From an uncultured Elusimicrobium sp. (lineage in GTDB: Bacteria; Elusimicrobiota; Endomicrobiia; Endomicrobiales; Endomicrobiaceae), in contig CACWKJ010000047.1 of assembly GCA_902761395.1 (NCBI GenBank), positions 1 through 7,483 of the forward strand: 7,483 nt of DNA, written 5' to 3'. Below the pieces are notes generated by a model. It did no database searches. It saw nothing but the letters and a program-made list of their open reading frames with translations, and had not been told where the DNA came from. Both the position numbers and the translations under genes were made by a program. The first letter of the stretch is position 1, and each line of letters starts with the position of its first letter. Below are positions 7,068 through 7,483 of this stretch, one piece after another.

Positions 7068-7483
7068 ATGCCAAGAAAAGCATTAAAACCAAGAGAAAAA
7101 AGAGGAATGCCAAAAGGCGATTCTGTTTATAATTCAGTATTAGTAGCAAGATTTATAAATAAGTTAGACCACAGAGGAAAAAAGAGTTTAGCTGAAAAAA
7201 TAATTTATAAAGCATTTGAAATAATGAAAGAAAAAACCGGTGAAGAACCGTTGGAAGTATTCAACAGAGCTATTGAAAATGCAAGACCGTTATTGGAAGT
7301 TAGACCAAGAAGAGTTGGTGGAGCAACATATCAAGTTCCTATGGAAGTTCCTATGATAAGATCAACAACTCTTGCTATGGACTGGATAATGGAAGCAGCA
7401 AGAAGTAAAACAGGCAGACCTATGTGTGAAAAACTTGCACAAGAATTCATGGATGCAAGCAAAAAAGAAGGTTCTGTTATGAA
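7068..7483 (+). CDS. rpsG: 30S ribosomal protein S7, N-terminal 138 codons (3'-truncated by window)
   Basis: S7 is a primary 16S rRNA-binding protein that nucleates assembly of the 30S head and lies near the E-site/mRNA exit. The frame runs open to the window end, leaving two bases of codon 139. Recognisable blocks are the MPRK start, RFINKLDHRGKKS at 28-40 (E. coli FVNILMVDGKKS), NARPLLEVRPRRVGG at 71-85, and the TYQVP beta-hairpin at 87-91 that reaches toward the mRNA/E-site tRNA. AMDWIMEAAR at 103-112 matches AMRWIVEAAR. Bacterial S7 is usually about 155-179 residues, so about 18 or more residues are missing beyond the window edge. In E. coli S7 also represses its own operon by binding mRNA between rpsL and rpsG. 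Here that gap is 36 bases, so an equivalent site is not evident. fusA and tuf would be the expected next genes, but they are not visible. Confidence 0.98.
   Translation, partial: MPRKALKPREKRGMPKGDSVYNSVLVARFINKLDHRGKKSLAEKIIYKAFEIMKEKTGEEPLEVFNRAIENARPLLEVRPRRVGGATYQVPMEVPMIRSTTLAMDWIMEAARSKTGRPMCEKLAQEFMDASKKEGSVM

Overview
The window is a contiguous run of four co-directional core information-processing genes on the + strand. In order they are the 3' part of rpoB (RNA polymerase beta), complete rpoC (beta'), complete rpsL (ribosomal protein S12) and the 5' part of rpsG (ribosomal protein S7, cut by the window end). The gaps are 25, 46 and 36 bases. Each gap holds a purine-rich Shine-Dalgarno sequence, and none has a visible terminator hairpin. 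The arrangement reads as one operon joining rpoBC directly to the start of the 'str' cluster (rpsL-rpsG, usually followed by fusA and tuf). There is no mobile element, CRISPR array, RNA gene or non-coding stretch over 50 bases.

Organism: an AT-rich bacterium with Arg written almost only as AGA, all-ATG starts and TAA for all three visible stops. Beta' carries a full-size insertion in the trigger loop (SI3 type), as in Gram-negative lineages; Firmicutes and Actinobacteria lack it. The lid/bridge-helix region has a short GG-rich insertion that I associate with the Bacteroidetes/Chlorobi/Acidobacteria side of the tree. My best guess from overall flavour is an Elusimicrobia-like gut or host-associated bacterium. 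This is low-confidence inference, not an identification.

The genes form the core of the gene-expression machinery. Beta and beta' together make the RNA polymerase active centre; the beta' NADFDGD aspartates and the beta lysines equivalent to E. coli K1065/K1073 are intact. S12 and S7 are early 30S assembly and decoding proteins. All recognised catalytic, zinc-binding and decoding residues are present, so the genes look functional.

The most unusual element is an in-frame block of about 175 residues in beta' (roughly nt 2405-2929). It sits between conserved regions A and B, at the junction where Thermus/Deinococcus beta' carries its large 'non-conserved domain'. By eye it does not resemble that beta-rich domain: it is charged, mixed alpha/beta, and may be built from three short helix-strand units. 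A smaller helical insertion in beta (about nt 1291-1398) and altered rudder residues in beta' are secondary oddities. Otherwise the region is ordinary housekeeping sequence.
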